From contig NZ_SLZL01000018.1 of NCBI RefSeq assembly GCF_004342605.1, positions 38,897-102,896 on the forward strand: a DNA stretch of 64,000 nt, given 5' to 3'. The stretch's first letter is position 1. The number at the start of each line of letters is the position of its first letter. Positions 43,869 through 54,782 of this stretch are shown here, piece after piece. The position numbers and the translations under genes were made by a program. Under the pieces are notes generated by a model. It did no database searches. It had not been told where the DNA came from and saw only the letters and a list, made by a program, of their open reading frames with translations. The stretch is from Caulobacter sp. BK020. Its GTDB lineage: Bacteria; Pseudomonadota; Alphaproteobacteria; Caulobacterales; Caulobacteraceae.

Positions 43869-44168
43869 TTAGTAGCTGGCCTTCAGCAGGCCGCTGGGAC
43901 GGAACGCCTGGCGGTCATAGGCCGTCAGGGTGGGGCTGCCCACCTTCTGGACGGCGTCGCGGGTCACTTCGCGGACGCAGTCGGAATACATGTCGTAGGG
44001 GTGCTCGCCCCGCTCTTCGCGGCAGATCGACGAGGCGGCGGCGACGATGTCGGCATGGATGGCGGCGTCGGTGCGGCCGCGGACCTTGACGTGCTGCTCG
44101 GCGGCGAAGGCCGACGAAGCGGTGGTCAGGGCCATGGCCGAGGCGGCCAGAACAAACAGAGTCTTCAT
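43869..44168 (-). CDS. UrcA-family periplasmic protein, copy 2
   Basis: The 99-residue paralogue of the adjacent gene has a signal peptide (MKTLFVLAASAMALTTASSA), core AAIHADIVAAASSICREERG and SDCVREVTRDAVQKVGSPTL. The pair of cysteines (SICRE, SDCVRE) is kept. The end RPSGLLKASY differs from copy 1, so the two have diverged. Its own upstream box shows it is probably transcribed separately. Confidence 0.86.
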   Translation of the reverse strand: MKTLFVLAASAMALTTASSAFAAEQHVKVRGRTDAAIHADIVAAASSICREERGEHPYDMYSDCVREVTRDAVQKVGSPTLTAYDRQAFRPSGLLKASY

Positions 44169-44489
44169 GATTTCAGTTCCGAAAGGGGGTTGGAGTTCAA
44201 CCACCTCCCGACGCGTTCCTCTGATGGCCGTTGGGATCTCGCCCGCTCAATCCATCGAAGGTAGCGGTAACATGACAACGTTGTCTATTGAAGTAAAATA
44301 TTGAGTTTCAAAAGAAACTACCTCCGACTGCCGGATTTTCGGGCGCCAAGGCGCCTTGCCATCGAAAGCCGCGCGGGCCGCCTGCGGGCCGGTAGATTGT
44401 TCGTCAATCCGCACAGCCCGTACGGATTACTCTCGGTTATCGCCGACCGAACGAAGCCCTAACTAGGAGCCGTCACAAGGGAGACGACC
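44169..44489. other. Gap holding two divergent promoters
   Basis: It contains GGATCTCGCCCGCTC (44234-44248), the same 15-base box as before UrcA copy 1, and an AT-rich tract (TTGTCTATTGAAGTAAAATA near 44280). It must also hold the aldo/keto reductase promoter. No open frame is present. Confidence 0.5.
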
Positions 44490-45359
44490 ATGCAGGCGAT
44501 CGATCCGGCGGGAACCTTCACCCTCGGCGGCCGAACCGTGAGGCGGCTGGGCTATGGCGCCATGCAGCTGGCCGGCCCCGGCGTGTTCGGCCCGCCGCGC
44601 GACCGAGGCGCGGCCCTGGCCGTCCTGCGCGAGGCGGTGACGGCCGGCGTCGACCACATCGACACCAGCGACTTCTACGGCCCTCACGTCACCAACCAGA
44701 TCATCCGCGAGGCCCTGGCCCCCTATCCCGACGACCTGGTGATCGTCACCAAGGTGGGCGCGGCGCGTGGCGACGACGCTTCCTGGAACCCGGCCTACGG
44801 CGCCGACCAGCTGGAGCGGGCGGTGCACGACAACCTGCGCAACCTGGGCCTGGAGACGCTGGACGTCGTCAATCTGCGGATCATGTTCGACGTCCACGGC
44901 CCGGCCGAGGGCTCGATCGCCGAGCCGCTCAAGGTGCTGGCCGATCTCCAGCGGCAGGGCCTGGTGCGCCACATCGGCCTCAGCAACGTGACCCCGACCC
45001 AGGTCGAGGAGGGCCGCGGCCTCGCCGAGATCGTCTGCGTGCAGAACCAGTACAACCTGGCCCACCGCGACGACGACGCCCTGATCGACGCCCTGGCGGA
45101 GGATGGGATCGCCTATGTGCCGTTCTTCCCGCTGGGCGGCTTCAGCCCGCTGCAGTCGACGGCCCTGTCCGATGTCGCCGCGCGCCTCGGCGCCACGCCG
45201 ATGCAGGTCGCCCTGGCCTGGCTGCTGCGCCGCTCGCCCAACATCCTGCTGATCCCCGGCACATCGTCGGTGGCGCACCTGCGCGAGAACCTGGCGGCGG
45301 CCTCGCTGATCCTGCCGGACGACGCGGTGGCGGCGCTGGAGGGGATCGGGCGGGCGTAG
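44490..45359 (+). CDS. Aldo/keto reductase
   Basis: The 289-residue TIM-barrel protein shows the AKR pattern GYGAMQLAGPG, GVDHIDTSDFYG with catalytic Asp/Tyr, the catalytic-lysine strand VIVTKVG, histidine-position change (NLRIMFDVHG in place of the usual H), GLSNVTPTQV, VQNQYNLAHRDD, YVPFFPLGG and NADPH-binding IPGTSSVAHLRENLAA. GGGAG eight bases before ATG supports the start. It reduces aldehydes or ketones with NADPH; the substrate is unknown. Confidence 0.88.
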   Translation: MQAIDPAGTFTLGGRTVRRLGYGAMQLAGPGVFGPPRDRGAALAVLREAVTAGVDHIDTSDFYGPHVTNQIIREALAPYPDDLVIVTKVGAARGDDASWNPAYGADQLERAVHDNLRNLGLETLDVVNLRIMFDVHGPAEGSIAEPLKVLADLQRQGLVRHIGLSNVTPTQVEEGRGLAEIVCVQNQYNLAHRDDDALIDALAEDGIAYVPFFPLGGFSPLQSTALSDVAARLGATPMQVALAWLLRRSPNILLIPGTSSVAHLRENLAAASLILPDDAVAALEGIGRA

Positions 45360-45387
45360 GGAATCGGCTGGAGGCGTTTGAAATGCC

Positions 45388-46452
45388 TTACCGCCGCCGC
45401 ACCGGCTTGGTCGGCTTCGGCGGCGCGGGCGGCGGCGGCGGCGGGGCCGTCCAGTCGAAGGCCATCAGCAGGGTGCGTTCGGTCGGCGCGTCGTTGTCGT
45501 CCGACAGGATGTAGATCCGCGTCGCGCCGGACGGGCTCTTGCTGAGCGCGATCCCCTCGAAATTGTCGCGCGTCATGGCCCCGTCCAGGGTCAGGGTGGC
45601 GGCCAGATATTGCCTGGCGGCCGGGGCGCGGGGGTCGATCACGAACCGCACCTGGCCGCGCCAGCCGCGGATCGGGTCGTAGGCGCGGAACAGGCTGGCG
45701 ACCGACTGGCCCTCGAAGGCCGCGAAGCTGGTCAGGCCCCAGGTGAAGTCCGGTGGCGACTGCGGGGTCAGGCCCACGCACGGCGCCGACAGCCGGCACA
45801 GCCAAACCTCGCCCTCCTCGCCGCCCACCAGATAGGCGTCCGGGCCGGCGATCGGATAGGCGGTCAGGGCCTCCATGCCCTCGTTGTCGGGGAAGGTGGT
45901 GCTGGGCTTGTTGACGGCGCGGGGCGTCCCGTAAGTCCCGTCTGCCTGGCGCGGATAGAGCCAGATGCGGTGGTCGCGCTCGAAGCTGACCAGGCGGTCG
46001 CCGTTGGGCAGGATCGCCAGGCCCTCGGCGTCGGCCTTCTCCTTGCCCTGCAGCGGCTGGCCGTCCAGGCCCTTCAGCGGCGACAGCTTGCCGTCGGTCA
46101 GGCCGACCAGGCGGCCGGCCTCGTCCAGCTTCAGCCGGGCCTCGAACAGGTCGCCGTCGTCGCCGATCGCCACCAGCCCGCCGTCGGGGCCGAACTTCAG
46201 GTCCGACAGGCCGTGCAGGCGCTGGGTGTCGGGACTGCTGATCGCGATCCCGCCGGCATAGACGAAGCGGCCGATGGAGACGGGGGGCGGATTGGCCGAG
46301 CTCAGCGGAACGGGCGTGGTCGCCAGGCCGATTTCCGGCCCGACCTTGACCGGGGCGATCGGCAGCACGGCCGGCTGCGGCGGGGCCTTGGCGCACTGGC
46401 CCAGGACGGCCGAGGCCAGGCCCAGCACCAGCAGGCCGCGCAGTCCGATCAC
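45388..46452 (-). CDS. Phytase-like esterase, secreted (PF13449-type)
   Basis: The 354-residue protein has an N-terminal signal and possible lipoprotein cysteine ([14 protein letters not shown]). It has a beta-propeller-like body: [99 protein letters not shown]. The last acidic-rich motif is typical of esterase-like phytase proteins. GTG at 46452 overlaps the cobT stop (GTGA), so it is coupled to cobT. The proline-rich tail ([19 protein letters not shown]) is unusual. Confidence 0.82.
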   Translation of the reverse strand: MIGLRGLLVLGLASAVLGQCAKAPPQPAVLPIAPVKVGPEIGLATTPVPLSSANPPPVSIGRFVYAGGIAISSPDTQRLHGLSDLKFGPDGGLVAIGDDGDLFEARLKLDEAGRLVGLTDGKLSPLKGLDGQPLQGKEKADAEGLAILPNGDRLVSFERDHRIWLYPRQADGTYGTPRAVNKPSTTFPDNEGMEALTAYPIAGPDAYLVGGEEGEVWLCRLSAPCVGLTPQSPPDFTWGLTSFAAFEGQSVASLFRAYDPIRGWRGQVRFVIDPRAPAARQYLAATLTLDGAMTRDNFEGIALSKSPSGATRIYILSDDNDAPTERTLLMAFDWTAPPPPPPAPPKPTKPVRRR

Positions 46453-48377
46453 GCGGGAACCTTGCGGGCGGTCTTCGCCGCCTGCGGCTGGACGGTCGGC
46501 GGGGCCGCCAGCAGGCCCCGGGCCCGCTTGACCGCCTTGGGCTCCTCGTCGAACAGCCCGGCCAGCTGATCGACCAGGGCGCCGCCCAGCTGCTCGACGT
46601 CGACGATGGTCACGGCCCGGCGGTAGTAGCGCGTCACGTCGTGGCCGATGCCGACGGCGATCAGCTCGACCGGGCTGCGGGTCTCGATCTCGGCGATCAC
46701 CTGCCGCAAGTGGCGCTCCAGATAGTGGCCCGAATTGACGCTGAGGGTGGAGTCGTCCACCGGCGCGCCGTCGGAGATCACCATCAGAATGCGGCGGGCT
46801 TCGGGCCGGCCGACCAGGCGCTGGTGGGCCCACATCAGGGCCTCGCCGTCGATGTTTTCCTTCAGCAGGCCCTCGCGCATCATCAGGCCCAGGTTCTTGC
46901 GAGCCCTTCTCCAAGGCGCATCCGCGCTCTTGTAGATGATGTGGCGCAGGTCGTTCAGCCGGCCCGGGGCGGGCGGCTTGCCGGCCTTGATCCACTCGTC
47001 GCGGGCGCTGCCGCCCTTCCAGGCGCGGGTGGTGAAGCCCAGCACCTCAACCTTGACCGCGCAGCGCTCCAGGGTGCGGGCCAGGATGTCGGCGCAGACC
47101 GCCGCCACCATGATCGGCCGGCCGCGCATCGAGCCGGAATTGTCGATCAGCAGGGTCACGACGGTGTCGCGGAACTCGACGTCCTCCTCCTGCTTGAACG
47201 ACAGCGGGGCGGTGGGGTCGATGATCACCCGGGTCAGGCGGGCGACGTCCAGCATCCCCTCCTCCAGGTCGAAGGTCCAGGCGCGGTTCTGCTGGGCCAG
47301 CAGGCGGCGCTGCAGCTTGTTGGCCAGGCGCGAGACCACGCTGGAGAAGGCGTTCAGCTGCTGGTCCAGATAGGCGCGCAGCCGGGTCAGCTCATCGGCG
47401 TCGCACAGGTCTTCGGCCGGCACCACCTCGTCATAGGCCGTGGTGAACACCTTGTAGGCCGGCTCGTTGGACCCGCCCTGGCCCTGGTCGGGACGGGCCG
47501 GCTTGGCGCCGTCGCCCATCTCCGGCGCCTCGTCGGTGTCTTCCGGATCGCCGTCCTGCTCGGACTGGACCATCTCCTCGTCGCCGGCCTCGGACTCGCG
47601 GTCCGAGGTCTCGGCCTGCTCGGGCTGGGCGCCGTCGGACTGCTCGCCCTCGCCTTCGCCGGAATCGTCCTCGGAGGCCTCGGTGTTCTGGTCCTCGTCG
47701 CCCTCGTCCTCGTCGGACTGTTCGGTGGCGTCCGACATGTCCTCGCCCAGGTCGAGGTCGCGCAGGATCTCGCGGGTGACCTTGGCGAAGGCGGCCTGGT
47801 CGTCGATGGCGGCGGCCAGCCGGTCCAGGTCCTTGCCGGCCCGGGCCTCGATATCGGCGCGCAGGATGTCGACCAGGGCCTTGGCCCCGTCGGGCGGGGC
47901 GTCGCCGGTCAGGCGCTCGCGGACCATCAGCGACAGGATCTCGGCCATGGGCGCAGACTGGCGGTCGGTGGCGACGGCGCGGGTCAGGCCCTGCTTTTCG
48001 AGGCGGGCCTCCAGGGCGGCGGTCAGGTTGGCCCGCACCCCGCCCAGGGCGTTGCTGCCGATGGCCTCCAGCCGGGCCTGCTCGATGGCCTCGAACGCCG
48101 CCTGGCCGTCGGGCGAGCCTGGCCGGGCCCGGGCGTGGGCGACCGCGTCGTGGTGGGCCAGGCGCAGGGCCATCTGGTCGGCCAGGCCGCGGATGCGGGC
48201 GGCCTCCTTGCTGTTCAGGTCGCGCGGCGGGTGCGGCAGCACGGCCCGGTTGCCGACCAGACTGGGGCCCTCGCCGGAGAACACTACCTCCAGGTCGGGA
48301 GTCTCGGCGAGCGACCGCGCCGCGTGGGCCAGGGCGCGCTTGAACGGTTCGGTCGGGCTTTCGGGCTTGGAGGCCAT
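46449..48377 (-). CDS. cobT: Aerobic cobaltochelatase subunit CobT
   Basis: The 642-residue protein begins with the CobT helical N-terminal domain ([40 protein letters not shown]). A long acidic middle follows ([20 protein letters not shown]), then a C-terminal von Willebrand A domain with MIDAS DNSGSM and [13 protein letters not shown]. With CobN and the AAA protein CobS it inserts cobalt into hydrogenobyrinate diamide for vitamin B12. CobS is not next to it in this window, although it often is. The following phytase-like gene overlaps its stop. Confidence 0.93.
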   Translation of the reverse strand: MASKPESPTEPFKRALAHAARSLAETPDLEVVFSGEGPSLVGNRAVLPHPPRDLNSKEAARIRGLADQMALRLAHHDAVAHARARPGSPDGQAAFEAIEQARLEAIGSNALGGVRANLTAALEARLEKQGLTRAVATDRQSAPMAEILSLMVRERLTGDAPPDGAKALVDILRADIEARAGKDLDRLAAAIDDQAAFAKVTREILRDLDLGEDMSDATEQSDEDEGDEDQNTEASEDDSGEGEGEQSDGAQPEQAETSDRESEAGDEEMVQSEQDGDPEDTDEAPEMGDGAKPARPDQGQGGSNEPAYKVFTTAYDEVVPAEDLCDADELTRLRAYLDQQLNAFSSVVSRLANKLQRRLLAQQNRAWTFDLEEGMLDVARLTRVIIDPTAPLSFKQEEDVEFRDTVVTLLIDNSGSMRGRPIMVAAVCADILARTLERCAVKVEVLGFTTRAWKGGSARDEWIKAGKPPAPGRLNDLRHIIYKSADAPWRRARKNLGLMMREGLLKENIDGEALMWAHQRLVGRPEARRILMVISDGAPVDDSTLSVNSGHYLERHLRQVIAEIETRSPVELIAVGIGHDVTRYYRRAVTIVDVEQLGGALVDQLAGLFDEEPKAVKRARGLLAAPPTVQPQAAKTARKVPA

Positions 48378-48509
48378 GGGAATGGGTTACCCAGCCGAGG
48401 CCCTTAACACAAGGCGCCGAAGGCGGTCGGCGAGGGAACAGGGCGCGCCGAGGCCGCGTTGCCTCTGGGAAGCCCGCGACAGGCGGGCGCAGCGTTTGAG
48501 GAAACCACC

Positions 48510-48686
48510 ATGCTGAAATGGGCTTTCATCCTGGCCATCGTCGCCCTGATCGCCGGCGCCCTGGGCTTCACCGGCATCGCCGGCGCGGCGGCGGGCATCG
48601 CCAAGATCCTGTTCTTCCTGTTCCTGCTGGGCTTCATCCTGTTCGCCGTCCTGGGGGTGACGGTGTTCAAGAGCGTGGCGAAGTAG
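48510..48686 (+). CDS. DUF1328 small membrane protein
   Basis: The 58-residue protein [20 protein letters not shown]... is almost wholly two membrane helices with glycine-rich turns and a short KSVAK end. This is the YtjA-type DUF1328 pattern of stress-related inner-membrane proteins. GAGGAAACCACC precedes the ATG. It is divergent from cobT and convergent with the DUF3089 gene. Confidence 0.9.
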   Translation: MLKWAFILAIVALIAGALGFTGIAGAAAGIAKILFFLFLLGFILFAVLGVTVFKSVAK

Positions 48687-48706
48687 GGATTCCAAGCGGA
48701 ACCACA

Positions 48707-48824
48707 CTTGCCCCCTACGGACCGCTTCGCGGTCGTCTTCCCCCAAAGGGGGAAGAGCCTGAAACGCAAAGGCTCCGCCCCCTATGGGGGCGGACAGACC
48801 GCGAAGCGGTCAGGTGGGGGCAAG
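48707..48824. repeat. Dispersed element with CTTGCCCCC / GGGGGCAAG ends, copy 2
   Basis: This 118-base element has the same ends and blocks as 33384-33484 (CCTACGGACCGCTTCGCGGT, CTTCCCCCAAAGGGGGAAGA, AGACCGCGAAGCGGTCAGGT) plus an extra CCCCTATGGGGG hairpin. It lies between convergent gene ends, as copy 1 does. Confidence 0.65.
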
Positions 48825-48825
48825 G

Positions 48826-49992
48826 CTATCGAGCGGCCGTATAGGCTTTGGCCTGCTCCCCGACCACCGCCACCAGGTCGCCGATCGTCAGGTTGACGTC
48901 GACCAGGTGCAGACCCCAGTCCTTCAGCGGCTGGCCCAGCACCAGCAGGTCGCCGGGGATGTTGTCGGCGCGCGGGTCGGCCTTGTCGGGGTGCACGGTC
49001 ACGGCCAGGTAGTCGAAGCCGCCGCCGCTGACGCACTCGGCCGAGACCAGGCCCGGGAGCGCCACGAACGGCGTCGACACCGTCACGTCCTTGGCCCAGA
49101 CCGTGGCCGGGCGCATGGCCGTGCCCATGATCGTGCGGTCGCTGAAATAGCTGTGCAGCGTCGCCGGACCGCCGGCCAGGGCGGCGGGATTGACGCAGGC
49201 GGCCTTCATGCCCGGCTCGGCGACCTTGCCGAAGAACTTGCTGGTCGGCGGCGGCGGGCTGTCGGCGCGGAACGAGACGTAGGAGATCACGCAACCGATC
49301 TGGCCGGCCTTGCGGCACAGGGGCAGCGAGCCGTAGGCGTCCTTGGCCGGGTCGACCGGCGTGTTCATGCCCAGGATCAGGGCCGAGACCAGCTGCTTCT
49401 GCACCGGCTTGCCGTCGATCTCTTCCTTGATCAGCCGCAGCAGGATGCGCGAGCCCTGGCTGTGACCGACCAGCACCACGCCGCGGCCGTGATTGTCGCG
49501 GGCCAGATAGTCCTTCCAGGCGGCCAGTACGTCGGCATAGGCCAGTTCGCCGTCGCCGGGCGAGGCCTGGCCCATCATCACCTTGCGCAGGGCGGCGATG
49601 GTCACCTGGCGATAGCTGGGGGCGTACAGCTTGCAGACCTGGCCGAAGCGGGCGAACTGCTGGTCGGCCACGGCCTTCTCCGGCAGGTCCGGCGTCATGT
49701 CGCTGTTGCCGCCGGGGTCGCGGGACACCGTGGGATAGACGTAGAAGCAGTCGATCGGCGCGTCCGGGTCGGCCTTGAAGGTCTCGACAGTCGTCGCGCC
49801 GTTCGCCTGGATCACCGTGGCGGTCTGGTCGGCGGCGCAGGCGTCGGCGCGGCCGGGCCGGCACAGCCAGTTGTCGTCCTTGGCGTAGTCGTTGGGCGCG
49901 GCCGGACCGGCCGGCGCCGGCTGGGCGCAGGCCGTCGCGCCCAGGCCCAGGGCCGCGACCAGGCCCAGAGCGGCCCACAGCTTGCGTGACAT
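48826..49992 (-). CDS. DUF3089 alpha/beta-hydrolase-like lipoprotein
   Basis: The 388-residue protein has a signal with a lipobox-like end (GLGATAC). The DUF3089 core reads DCFYVYPTVSRDPGGNSDMT, KLYAPSYRQVTIAALRK, nucleophile elbow VVLVGHSQGSRILLRLI, YGSLPLCRKAGQIGCVISYV, FGKVAEPGMKAACVNPAALA and terminal HLVDVNLTIGDLVAVVGEQA. Serine in GHSQG is the probable nucleophile. The ATG at 49992 (GGGGGT before it) is preferred to a TTG four codons earlier. The substrate is unknown. Confidence 0.88.
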   Translation of the reverse strand: MSRKLWAALGLVAALGLGATACAQPAPAGPAAPNDYAKDDNWLCRPGRADACAADQTATVIQANGATTVETFKADPDAPIDCFYVYPTVSRDPGGNSDMTPDLPEKAVADQQFARFGQVCKLYAPSYRQVTIAALRKVMMGQASPGDGELAYADVLAAWKDYLARDNHGRGVVLVGHSQGSRILLRLIKEEIDGKPVQKQLVSALILGMNTPVDPAKDAYGSLPLCRKAGQIGCVISYVSFRADSPPPPTSKFFGKVAEPGMKAACVNPAALAGGPATLHSYFSDRTIMGTAMRPATVWAKDVTVSTPFVALPGLVSAECVSGGGFDYLAVTVHPDKADPRADNIPGDLLVLGQPLKDWGLHLVDVNLTIGDLVAVVGEQAKAYTAAR

Positions 49993-50055
49993 CGACACCC
50001 CCAACGCTTGTTCGCGGCGGAGGATGACCTGGGATTGAGAGGAAGGAAACCCCTT

Positions 50056-50370
50056 CTAGGCCGGCAGCCACCGGCGCGGGAACTTGTCGCCCAGGGCCCG
50101 CGCTTCGCCGGGCTTCAGGCCCAGCTCGCGCATCCGGTAGGCGACCACCTCGCGCAGGGCCTCGACCGGTTCGCGGCCGCCGGACGGGCTGGAGGCGACG
50201 GGGCCGGCCTGCATGGCCAGGTCGACGGCGGCCCACTCGGCCTGGGCGCGGTCGGGCTTGCCGACGGCGAAATAGTGGCGGACGGGCAGCCGCTCGCCGG
50301 CCACCTCGACCATCACGCCGACCACCCAGCCTTGAACGATCAGATCGGCGTCGGGGCGCTGGCGGAACAT
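50056..50370 (-). CDS. Hypothetical protein, 104 aa
   Basis: The sequence (MFRQRPDADLIVQGWVVGVM, VRHYFAVGKPDRAQAEWAAV, then EPVEALREVVAYRMRELGLK) resembles small predicted DUF-type proteins with one strand pair and helices. It is soluble with no signal. It is probably a stand-alone gene between the DUF3089 gene and a small membrane-protein gene. The family was not recognised. Confidence 0.6.
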   Translation of the reverse strand: MFRQRPDADLIVQGWVVGVMVEVAGERLPVRHYFAVGKPDRAQAEWAAVDLAMQAGPVASSPSGGREPVEALREVVAYRMRELGLKPGEARALGDKFPRRWLPA

Positions 50371-50419
50371 GCGACCGATGTAGCAGGTTTCGGCGCGCCG
50401 TCACCCGCCCCGCGCCAAC

Positions 50420-50548
50420 TCAGCCCAGCACCTGGAACGCCGCCTGGCTGACCAGGCCCAGGGTCAGCCACAGGGCCAGGCCCAACACGATATAGACGGC
50501 CTTGGGGGTACGCCGGTTACGGAAATGGTGGATCTCGTGTCTCGCCAT
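50420..50548 (-). CDS. Short membrane protein, 42 aa
   Basis: A short frame starts MARHEIHHFRNRRTPKAVYI and continues with one strongly hydrophobic helix (VLGLALWLTLGLVSQAAF). CAGGAGG lies eight bases before the ATG, a strong ribosome site. Positively charged residues before the helix predict the N-terminus inside the cell. This is too short for usual gene calling and is likely real. The function is unknown. Confidence 0.65.
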   Translation of the reverse strand: MARHEIHHFRNRRTPKAVYIVLGLALWLTLGLVSQAAFQVLG

Positions 50549-50692
50549 CGCCCAGCCTCCTGAACGCCTCCTGCGTTCGCGGACTCAGGAACGAGCGTCG
50601 CCATGGATTCGCTGCATCCGTTAACGCGACCGTGATCGGTTATCCACAAGCGGGGCGGGAACCGGGGGTGGCGCTCGCCTCGCCGGAACCGC

Positions 50693-51091
50693 TCAGGCGC
50701 CGGGATCCAGCGCCCGCATCACCATGGCGCTGTCCACCACCTGCTCCATGCGGACGATCTTGCCGTCCTTGAACGTGTAGAGGTGGGCGAAGGTCGCGGT
50801 CATGGCCTTGCCGGTGGCGCGGTAGGTTCCCGAATAGACCCCGAAGGCGGCGACCTGATCGCCGTCCTCAAGATAGGTGTGCGCCTCGGCGCGGTAGTCG
50901 ACCCACTCGGTGGCCAGGCGCTGGAAGACGTTGGCGGCTATGGCGTCGAAGCCGACATAGGTCCCGGCATAGGGAAAGCCGGCCGCCTCGGTCCAGGATG
51001 CGTCGGGCGCGAGCGCCGCCCGCAGCCGCTCGCCCTTCTGCGCCGGTGAGGCCTCGTAGGTCCCGCGTATGACGTCCGTGTTGGAGGCCAT
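50693..51091 (-). CDS. SnoaL/NTF2-like protein
   Basis: The 132-residue protein reads IRGTYEASPAQKGERLRAAL, ASWTEAAGFPYAGTYVGFDA and TFAHLYTFKDGKIVRMEQVV with VDSAMVMRALDP. The DGKIVRMEQ..D pattern is typical of SnoaL-like polyketide-cyclase or ketosteroid-isomerase folds. It starts one base after the stop of the MBL-like gene and is therefore co-transcribed with it, divergent from the LysR gene. Confidence 0.85.
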   Translation of the reverse strand: MASNTDVIRGTYEASPAQKGERLRAALAPDASWTEAAGFPYAGTYVGFDAIAANVFQRLATEWVDYRAEAHTYLEDGDQVAAFGVYSGTYRATGKAMTATFAHLYTFKDGKIVRMEQVVDSAMVMRALDPGA

Positions 51092-51092
51092 C

Positions 51093-51989
51093 TCAGCCCC
51101 ACTTCATTTCGCCGGTGGCCACCTTGGCGCCGATCTGCAGGGCCACGCCCATGCCGGCGTCTGGATAGCGGGCGGTCATCGCCGCGATCAGGGCCGCGGA
51201 GTCCTTGGCGGTGGCCAGCGCCTGCTCGAAGGCCAGCAGGTAGTCGCGGGTGTACGTCAGGGCCGCCGCGCCGGTCGGGGCCGTGGGCGTCATGTGACCG
51301 GGCGCGACCACGGCCGGCTTGCGGGCCAGCATGGCGTCCAGCTGCTGGACCCAGGCGGCGCGGGCCTCGGCGCCAGCCGTGTCGGCCGTCCAGACATGGA
51401 CGCCGGAGAACACCAGCACGCCGCCGAAAATCGCCGACAGCGAGGGCGCCCAGAGATAGCGCCGATTGGCCAGACCCAGGGCCGGGACGATCTGGACGGG
51501 CTGACCGTCCACGGTCAGGTGATCGCCGTCGAAGGCGGTCGGCATGACGATGTCCGCGACCGTCTTGGGGCCGTTGTCGCCCAGCTGCGGCCCCCAGGTG
51601 GCCAGCTTCTTCTCGACGCTGGCCTGGATCGCCGCGATCGTGTCCGAGGCCGCCAGGACCCTGGCTTGTGGGAAGGCGGCCTTGATCGGTCCCAGGCTGA
51701 AATAATAGTCCGGGTCGCTCTGGCTGACATAGATGGTGGTCAGGTCGCGGCCGGTGGCCTTGATGGCGTCGGCCAGCGCCTGGCCGTCGGGAAGGGTGAA
51801 GCCGCCGTCGATCAGCACGGCCTCCTTGGGGCCCCAGACCAGGACCGGCGCGCGGAAAAACCCGTTCTCGCCAGCGGGGAAGGCTTTCCAGTCGAGCGTG
51901 ACGCCGGCGGCCAGGGCGTCGCCTTGGCCGGCGAGGGTTGCGGCGGCGCCGCCTGCGATCATCGTCATCATCAGTCTCCGGGTGGGCAT
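51093..51989 (-). CDS. Metallo-beta-lactamase-fold protein with lost metal motif
   Basis: The 298-residue protein has a Tat/Sec-like signal (MPTRRLMMTMIAGGAAATLA). The MBL-fold body reads FFRAPVLVWGPKEAVLIDGG, IYVSQSDPDYYF where HxHxDH is expected, FSGVHVWTADTAGAEARAAW and the second-site PGHM. At residues 89-94 the ligands H,H,D,H are replaced by S,S,P,D. The rest of the fold is kept, so it may bind metal differently or be a non-enzymatic homologue. AGGAG six bases before the ATG sets the start. It forms a two-gene unit with the SnoaL-like gene, divergent from a LysR regulator. Confidence 0.8.
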   Translation of the reverse strand: MPTRRLMMTMIAGGAAATLAGQGDALAAGVTLDWKAFPAGENGFFRAPVLVWGPKEAVLIDGGFTLPDGQALADAIKATGRDLTTIYVSQSDPDYYFSLGPIKAAFPQARVLAASDTIAAIQASVEKKLATWGPQLGDNGPKTVADIVMPTAFDGDHLTVDGQPVQIVPALGLANRRYLWAPSLSAIFGGVLVFSGVHVWTADTAGAEARAAWVQQLDAMLARKPAVVAPGHMTPTAPTGAAALTYTRDYLLAFEQALATAKDSAALIAAMTARYPDAGMGVALQIGAKVATGEMKWG

Positions 51990-52060
51990 GGGGGCTCCTG
52001 ATCCGGCCCGAGGATGCGCCCGGCCGATTGCCATGCGAAGGTCGGGAAAATACACTCATC

Positions 52061-52077
52061 GTATGCCACAGACATAC
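52061..52077. promoter_or_regulatory. LysR-type operator at the LysR start
   Basis: GTATG-ccacaga-CATAC (T-N11-A type) overlaps the LysR start codon and lies about 75 bases before the divergent MBL-like gene. This is a standard self-regulation and activation layout. Confidence 0.55.
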
Positions 52078-53064
52078 AATCATCGAGACGGCGCCGATCG
52101 CGGCCTCAACAATCTCAAGCGGATGGCCTATTTCGCCGAGGTGGTCGAAACCGGCTCGTTCACGGCGGCCGCCGATCGGCTGGGCATCACCAAGGCCGTG
52201 GTCAGCCAGCAGGTCGCCAAGCTCGAGCGCGCGTTCGAGACCACCTTGCTGGTCCGCACCACCCGCAGCGTGCGGCCGACCGAGGAGGGCCGCGCCTTCT
52301 ACGACCGTTGCGCCCGCGTGCTGTCAGAAGCCCAGGATGCCTTCGACGGTCTCGAGGCCGACGACCGCGCGCCGACCGGCATGCTGCGGCTGACCGCGCC
52401 CTTCGATTACGGCGTCGCCGTCGTCGTCCCAGCCATCGCCGAGTTCCACCGGCAGTTTCCCGCCTGCACCGCCGACCTGGTGATCAGCGACCGGACCCTG
52501 GACCCGGTCGAGAAGGACATGGAGCTGGCAATCCGGGTCGGCTGGCTGGCCGACAGCACCTTGCGGGCGCGGCGGATCGGATCGTTTCAGCAGATCCTGG
52601 TCGCGAGCCCGGCCCTGGCGGCCCGCCTGGGCGACGGCGCCGAGCCCGGCCAGGTCGCCGATCTGCCCTTCATCGCCAACAGCGTCCTGCGCGATCCGCT
52701 GGGTTGGACCTTTTCCGACGGCGAAGGCCAGCAGCGGTCGGTGCGGGTGTCGGCGGCGCTGGCCATCGACGCCACCCTGGGGGTGCTGGAAGCGGTGCGG
52801 GCCGGCGCCGGCCTCTCTGTTCTGCCGGACTATGCGGTCCAGGCCGACCTGGCCAGCGGCCGCCTGGCGCGCGTGCTGCCCGCCTGGAGCCTGGAGAGCG
52901 GCGGGATCTACGCCGTCACGCCCGCGACCCGCTTTCGGCGCGCCCGGGTGACGGCCTTCCTCGACATCCTGACCGCGTGGGAACGGCGCCGGGCGCAGGC
53001 GCAATCGCCGAAAAGAAAAGGGCGGGACCTTTCGGCCCCGCCCTTCCCTGTGACAATCAGCTGA
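52063..53064 (+). CDS. LysR-family transcriptional regulator
   Basis: The 333-residue protein has an N-terminal HTH (LKRMAYFAEVVETGSFTAAA, DRLGITKAVVSQQVAKLERA) and an effector domain (TGMLRLTAPFDYGVAVVVPA, LDPVEKDMELAIRVGWLADS, SVLPDYAVQADLASGRLARV). It resembles the CrgA/AaeR-like group. The C-terminal QSPKRKGRDLSAPPFPVTIS is encoded by the groEL terminator hairpin and is probably non-functional read-on. It is divergent from the MBL/SnoaL pair, its likely target. Confidence 0.9.
   Translation: MPQTYNHRDGADRGLNNLKRMAYFAEVVETGSFTAAADRLGITKAVVSQQVAKLERAFETTLLVRTTRSVRPTEEGRAFYDRCARVLSEAQDAFDGLEADDRAPTGMLRLTAPFDYGVAVVVPAIAEFHRQFPACTADLVISDRTLDPVEKDMELAIRVGWLADSTLRARRIGSFQQILVASPALAARLGDGAEPGQVADLPFIANSVLRDPLGWTFSDGEGQQRSVRVSAALAIDATLGVLEAVRAGAGLSVLPDYAVQADLASGRLARVLPAWSLESGGIYAVTPATRFRRARVTAFLDILTAWERRRAQAQSPKRKGRDLSAPPFPVTIS
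53010..53043 (-). terminator. groEL terminator, inside the LysR 3' end
   Basis: GGGCGGG(ACC)...(GGCC)CCGCCC forms a hairpin and runs on the minus strand into TTTTCTTTTC. It lies 37-70 bases after the groEL stop and overlaps the last codons of the convergent LysR gene. Confidence 0.7.
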
Positions 53065-53079
53065 GCCGACGCGGACTTC

Positions 53080-54738
<1,659 letters not shown>

Positions 54739-54782
54739 CTAAAAGAGAAACTTGGGATCGAAAGCGATGAGCAGTGCGGCCT

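Noticed and set aside
46449..48377. Magnesium chelatase ChlD instead of CobT
   Set aside because: The acidic middle, N-terminal helical domain and 642-residue length fit CobT; no bacteriochlorophyll genes are nearby.
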